Source: Phoronis pallida (Eukaryota; Phoronida; Phoronidae). From it: a stretch of 10,114 nucleotides of DNA. Below the pieces are notes generated by a model. It searched no databases and was not told where the DNA came from. It saw only the letters and a list, made by a program, of their open reading frames with translations. This document shows, piece after piece, positions 8,301 through 10,114 of the stretch (positions are counted from its first letter, which is position 1; every line of letters begins with the position of its first letter). The translations under genes and the position numbers were made by a program. The stretch is from positions 1 to 10,114 of the forward strand of contig JAOXYC010251899.1 in NCBI GenBank assembly GCA_028565715.1, written 5' to 3'.

Positions 8301-8542
8301 GACAGACAACAACTTCAGCACTGCCATACACATGCGGACAATCTACAAGCGGACTATGCAAAACTTCCTGTCTCGGCATTTTACAACGCTCACACTTTGG
8401 CGGCGTTTCGGTCACTTCATCCTCGGGACAAAAGGTGTGTGACGTCATTGGTTCTCAGATACCAAATCCTGGTGTGCAGATTAAAATGAAGTATGGTTCT
8501 TACGGCTATACACTACCTGGTGGAAATGTATGCTGCGGGTAA
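5355..8542 (+). CDS. Predicted secreted two-domain cysteine-rich protein, 234 aa, function unknown; exons 5355-5446, 7385-7693, 8239-8542
   Basis: I do not recognise this protein. Exon 1 encodes a classic signal peptide (MTPIFQAVVFFIIVSM, likely cut after about residue 22) and a short TPFPG linker. Splicing AC|GTAAGT (5447) to CTAG (7384), then CC|GTAAGT (7694) to GTAG (8238), keeps one frame with phase-2 junctions throughout. Domain 1 is about residues 35-131 and domain 2 about 135-233. Both follow C-x-C, 24 or 28 residues, C, 7-8 residues, C-x3-C, 13 or 22 residues, VC-x3-G, then a final CC pair. Cysteines number 21 in total, five of them extra in domain 1 (35, 37, 56, 74, 115). Domain 2 ends YTLPGGNVCCG and TAA at 8540-8542. 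No membrane segment is seen after the signal. An extracellular or secreted structural, binding or defence role is possible but unproven. The alternative is a longer gene that uses the GTAAGC at 8539 as a donor. Confidence 0.72.
6120..6143. repeat. 24-bp perfect palindrome inside the hAT-like MITE
   Basis: The half-site CAGAGGAGGCAG at 6120-6131 is followed directly by its exact reverse complement through 6143, with no spacer. It sits about 23 bases inside the left terminus of the hAT-like element, where subterminal repeats bound by transposase are common in this superfamily. That role is only an inference here. Confidence 0.8.
6318..6539. mobile_element. 222-bp foldback MITE with 75-bp arms, nested in the hAT-like element
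   Basis: Arms 6318-6392 and 6465-6539 are inverted copies of 75 bp differing at only two positions, separated by a 72-base loop. The ends read CACAGTGGCGTATCTG. The insertion is flanked by ACTTT on both sides (6313-6317 and 6540-6544), a 5-bp target duplication. Each arm contains the 12-bp palindrome ATCTGTACAGAT. The near-identity of the arms suggests a recent copy, or arms kept alike by conversion. Transcribed in the intron it would form a very stable hairpin. No coding capacity; the superfamily is uncertain because a 5-bp duplication does not fit a standard hAT. Confidence 0.8.
7694..8238 (+). other. Intron 2 of the secreted-protein gene
   Basis: Runs from the perfect GTAAGT donor at 7694-7699 to the acceptor TTTTTCGTAG ending at 8238. 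It contains a phase-compatible open segment at 8063-8143 that may be a decayed or optional exon; the remainder (7700-8060) is AT-rich with nothing recognisable. Confidence 0.65.
8063..8143 (+). pseudogene. Possible relic or cassette exon of the cysteine-rich domain
   Basis: An AG at 8061-8062 followed by an open segment of exactly 81 bases, ending before a weak GT donor at 8144, would slot between exons 2 and 3 in the right phase and keep the frame. It reads WHAPNPVPLSEPG, then LKAYTLNFCSGK. The end of exon 3 reads IPNPGVQIK, then YGYTLPGGNVCCG. At the DNA level ACCAAATCCTG is shared exactly (near 8078 and 8460), and GGCCTACACT resembles GGCTATACACT. The exon-like end has no good donor: the better CAG|GCAAGT at 8140 is out of phase. 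A decayed third copy of the domain end fits best; a rarely used exon is possible. Confidence 0.3.
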
Positions 8543-8713
8543 GCTCCCATTCAAACCTTTTAAACACATACAAAAAATAGCAGCCTATAGAAATGTTTAC
8601 TAAATTATTGTTCTTTAGTTACATACCGGTATAATACGTTTTTTTCTTCTTAAATATTGGCACTTCGAGAAATATTGACCATTGCAAATATTCAATTTTT
8701 GGACATGTCGCAG

Positions 8714-8880
8714 CTTCGATGGAACGGAATCAAGTTTTTCATCGTACGTCCACCGTCCGCACAAGCAGCTTACGACAGCTCTACGACGAGTTCACGACGG
8801 ATTCATACTTGTGAGGATACATGTAGAAAGGACGCTACGACAGAGTTTACACCGTACCGCACGACGGTCAAGCATATTTT
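8714..8880. other. GC-richer open segment, probably repeat-derived
   Basis: This stretch stands out from its AT-rich surroundings and is dense in CGAC/ACGAC words (CTACGACGAGTTCACGACGG near 8780). It follows an acceptor-like CGCAG at 8709-8713. Its frame is phase-compatible with the GTAAGC at 8539, and the frame stays open to 9137. The translation is rich in Arg, His and Ser, nearly lacks cysteine, and does not continue the domain pattern. An old transposon fragment is the most likely explanation, but an extra exon cannot be excluded. Confidence 0.3.
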
Positions 8881-8976
8881 TTGAACATGAAGAAATGTTT
8901 GGATTCCAGGCTTTTGAATGCTTTTTGATTAGTTCAGGCTTGTATTTTGATCTGACTTGTCATCATTTGGCTATCT

Positions 8977-9091
8977 TACGTAAAACGGACGTAATAGGAC
9001 GGGCAGTTCCGTCCCATTATGTCTGTTTTGTCCCATTATGTCCGTTTTGTCCCATTATGTCTGTTTTGTTCCGTTATGTCCGTTTTACGTA
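8977..9091. mobile_element. 115-bp element: 14-bp perfect TIRs enclosing a 19-bp tandem repeat
   Basis: TACGTAAAACGGAC at 8977-8990 is matched exactly in reverse complement by GTCCGTTTTACGTA at 9078-9091. Between them lie four head-to-tail copies of the 19-mer GTCCCATTATGTCYGTTTT at 9011-9029, 9030-9048, 9049-9067 and 9068-9086. The third base of the last copy is T (GTTCCGTTATG). The right terminal repeat overlaps the last 19-mer, and the left terminus contains the related inverted GGACGTAATAGGAC. So the tandem array seems to have grown out of the subterminal sequence of a tiny inverted-repeat element. Confidence 0.75.
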
Positions 9092-9360
9092 TGACAGCCC
9101 ATGCACTGAGCCACTGATGCATGTATGCTTCAACTAGCCTACTGATATCATCTTTAATGTCAACTGAAGATGTTTGTTACTAAATTGGAACAATGAAATG
9201 ATTAATTTTGCTGTTAATCATGTCAATGAAGTATTATGTTTTCAAACGTTGACCAGTTTAGTTACTTAATCATTTCTAAGTTAGAAAATAAAGTTGGTTT
9301 GGGTGAAAATCTCCTTTTCTCGAATTTGAAAGCTTAAAAATCACAACTTTCAAAAAGCGG

Positions 9361-9641
9361 TTGAGATAATCCTGGAGAGTTGGCTCTACCTATATAGAAC
9401 TAGTATTTGGTGTCTCAGCAAGTTTTGTAAAATCTTGCGAGATATAAGGATCGCAAAAATTAAGACTCTTTTTTTTTGGGCAAAAATCATAAACATTGAG
9501 AGTCTTTATTTTGGAGAGTTCATATCTCGTACATCAGGCAATATTTTACAAAACTGAGACACCAAAATTGTCATATTTCTGAAGATATGAGAATCTGATT
9601 TTTAAAAAATATTAAATTTGATGTAGGCCTCATTATCTCAA
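9361..9641. repeat. Long imperfect inverted repeat (foldback, about 280 bp)
   Basis: TGGTGTCTCAG at 9408-9418 pairs with CTGAGACACCA at 9554-9564. Moving inward, TTTTGTAAAATCTTGC pairs with GCAATATTTTACAAAA, GAGATAT with ATATCTC, and AAGACTCT with AGAGTCTTT. Moving outward, TTGAGATAAT at 9361-9370 pairs with ATTATCTCAA at 9632-9641. Small gaps separate the matching blocks. It lacks an ORF and is most likely an old foldback MITE just downstream of the poly(A) signal. Confidence 0.65.
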
Positions 9642-10114
9642 AAATACAGGTAATTGAAAAACACTCGTTGGATTGTTCTAATTAGGAAAACATTTCGTTT
9701 TTTTGTAAAAAAGGTTGTTGAAATTTAACCTCCCTCATACCCTTAAGAGAATGTTTTCAAAAGCAAAGAAAATCAAAAACTACTACTTAAGATCGTGAAT
9801 GAAACATGTTCACTGAGTAGTACATTACAATGGGAATTCTCGCTTCGATCACATATTTAAAAAAAACTCGAATAGTGTCATGTCACTTGTTGGCCGATAT
9901 TATTAGCCAAAGCGTGGTAGATATTTAGCGTAAAGAAATTTTCCCGTCGACGGTTTTTGTTTCATGTTAATAAGCATGTTTTGTAGTGTTACCAAAAAAA
10001 AAGCCCCGTTTGTCGGCTTTGAGGGATTTTTTTTGCAACGAAATGAAAATCGACTTACTTTTTTGTAATACATTGCATTTATTTTAGACCATAAAATCTT
10101 ACGCGTCTGTGGCG
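9642..10114. other. Distal flank, no gene recognised
   Basis: AT-rich DNA with runs of T and A, a small AAGCCCCGTTTGTCGGCTT hairpin at about 10001-10019, and no convincing exon on either strand. The sequence becomes slightly less AT-rich in the final 15 bases. Nothing supports a further gene inside the window. Confidence 0.4.

Larger units (their letters stand above)
8543..9310 (+). terminator. Probable 3' UTR of the secreted-protein gene with AATAAA at 9287-9292
   Basis: AATAAA at 9287-9292 is the only canonical signal I see after the stop at 8540-8542. It is followed by GTTGGTTTGGGTG and a T-rich tract, a suitable downstream element. The implied 3' UTR is about 750 bases and includes the GC-richer segment (about 8714-8880) and the 19-bp tandem repeat. 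If GTAAGC at 8539 is instead a working donor, part of this would be intron. Confidence 0.45.

Noticed and set aside
8173-8448. Minus-strand 91-codon frame opposite exon 3
   Set aside because: Antisense shadow of the cysteine-rich exon; no splice support.
8682-9137. 151-codon frame as an independent protein
   Set aside because: It has no ATG at its start, reads through the tandem 19-mer and a repeat-like GC-richer patch, and has no recognisable motif.

Overview
The window is AT-rich eukaryotic DNA with spliced genes, canonical GT-AG introns, AATAAA poly(A) signals and many small non-autonomous DNA transposons. The only recognisable conserved gene is an animal-type PPIL1 cyclophilin. Together with the intron and repeat style, this suggests a non-vertebrate metazoan, perhaps a mollusc or another marine invertebrate. 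The species cannot be fixed from the sequence.

Left part (1-3456): the 3' three coding exons of PPIL1, a spliceosomal peptidyl-prolyl isomerase, lie on the + strand (1145-1299, 1537-1605, 2373-2593). All active-site residues are intact and the 147 encoded residues are colinear with the same part of human PPIL1. The short first coding exon (about 19 residues) is not in the window, so bases 1-1144 are read as intron. The third intron carries a TTAA-flanked MITE candidate. Poly(A) signals follow the stop, and then about 600 bases of plain AT-rich spacer.

Middle (3457-5199): a probable non-autonomous DNA transposon of about 1.74 kb with AGGGTGGTCAA ends. It contains three copies of a unit of about 100-130 bp in opposite orientations.

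Right part (5200-10114): a second + strand gene that I do not recognise. Its three exons (5355-5446, 7385-7693, 8239-8542) join in frame into a predicted secreted protein of 234 residues: signal peptide, short linker, then two cysteine-rich domains with the same cysteine order, essentially one per exon, with phase-2 junctions. The last exon ends on TGC TGC GGG TAA, where the stop overlaps a good splice-donor consensus. A possible decayed third copy of the domain end lies in the intron between exons 2 and 3. The first intron holds a nested pair: a 222-bp near-perfect foldback element inserted, with a 5-bp target duplication, into an older hAT-like MITE. The 3' flank holds a GC-richer stretch, a 115-bp element with 14-bp perfect terminal inverted repeats around a 19-bp tandem repeat, an AATAAA signal, and a long imperfect inverted repeat.

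The two genes are convergent neither in position nor in function: both are on the + strand, in tandem, separated by the transposon. I see no functional link between them. No tRNA, rRNA, CRISPR or prokaryotic feature was seen. All exon calls rest on reading splice sites, frame and homology by eye.
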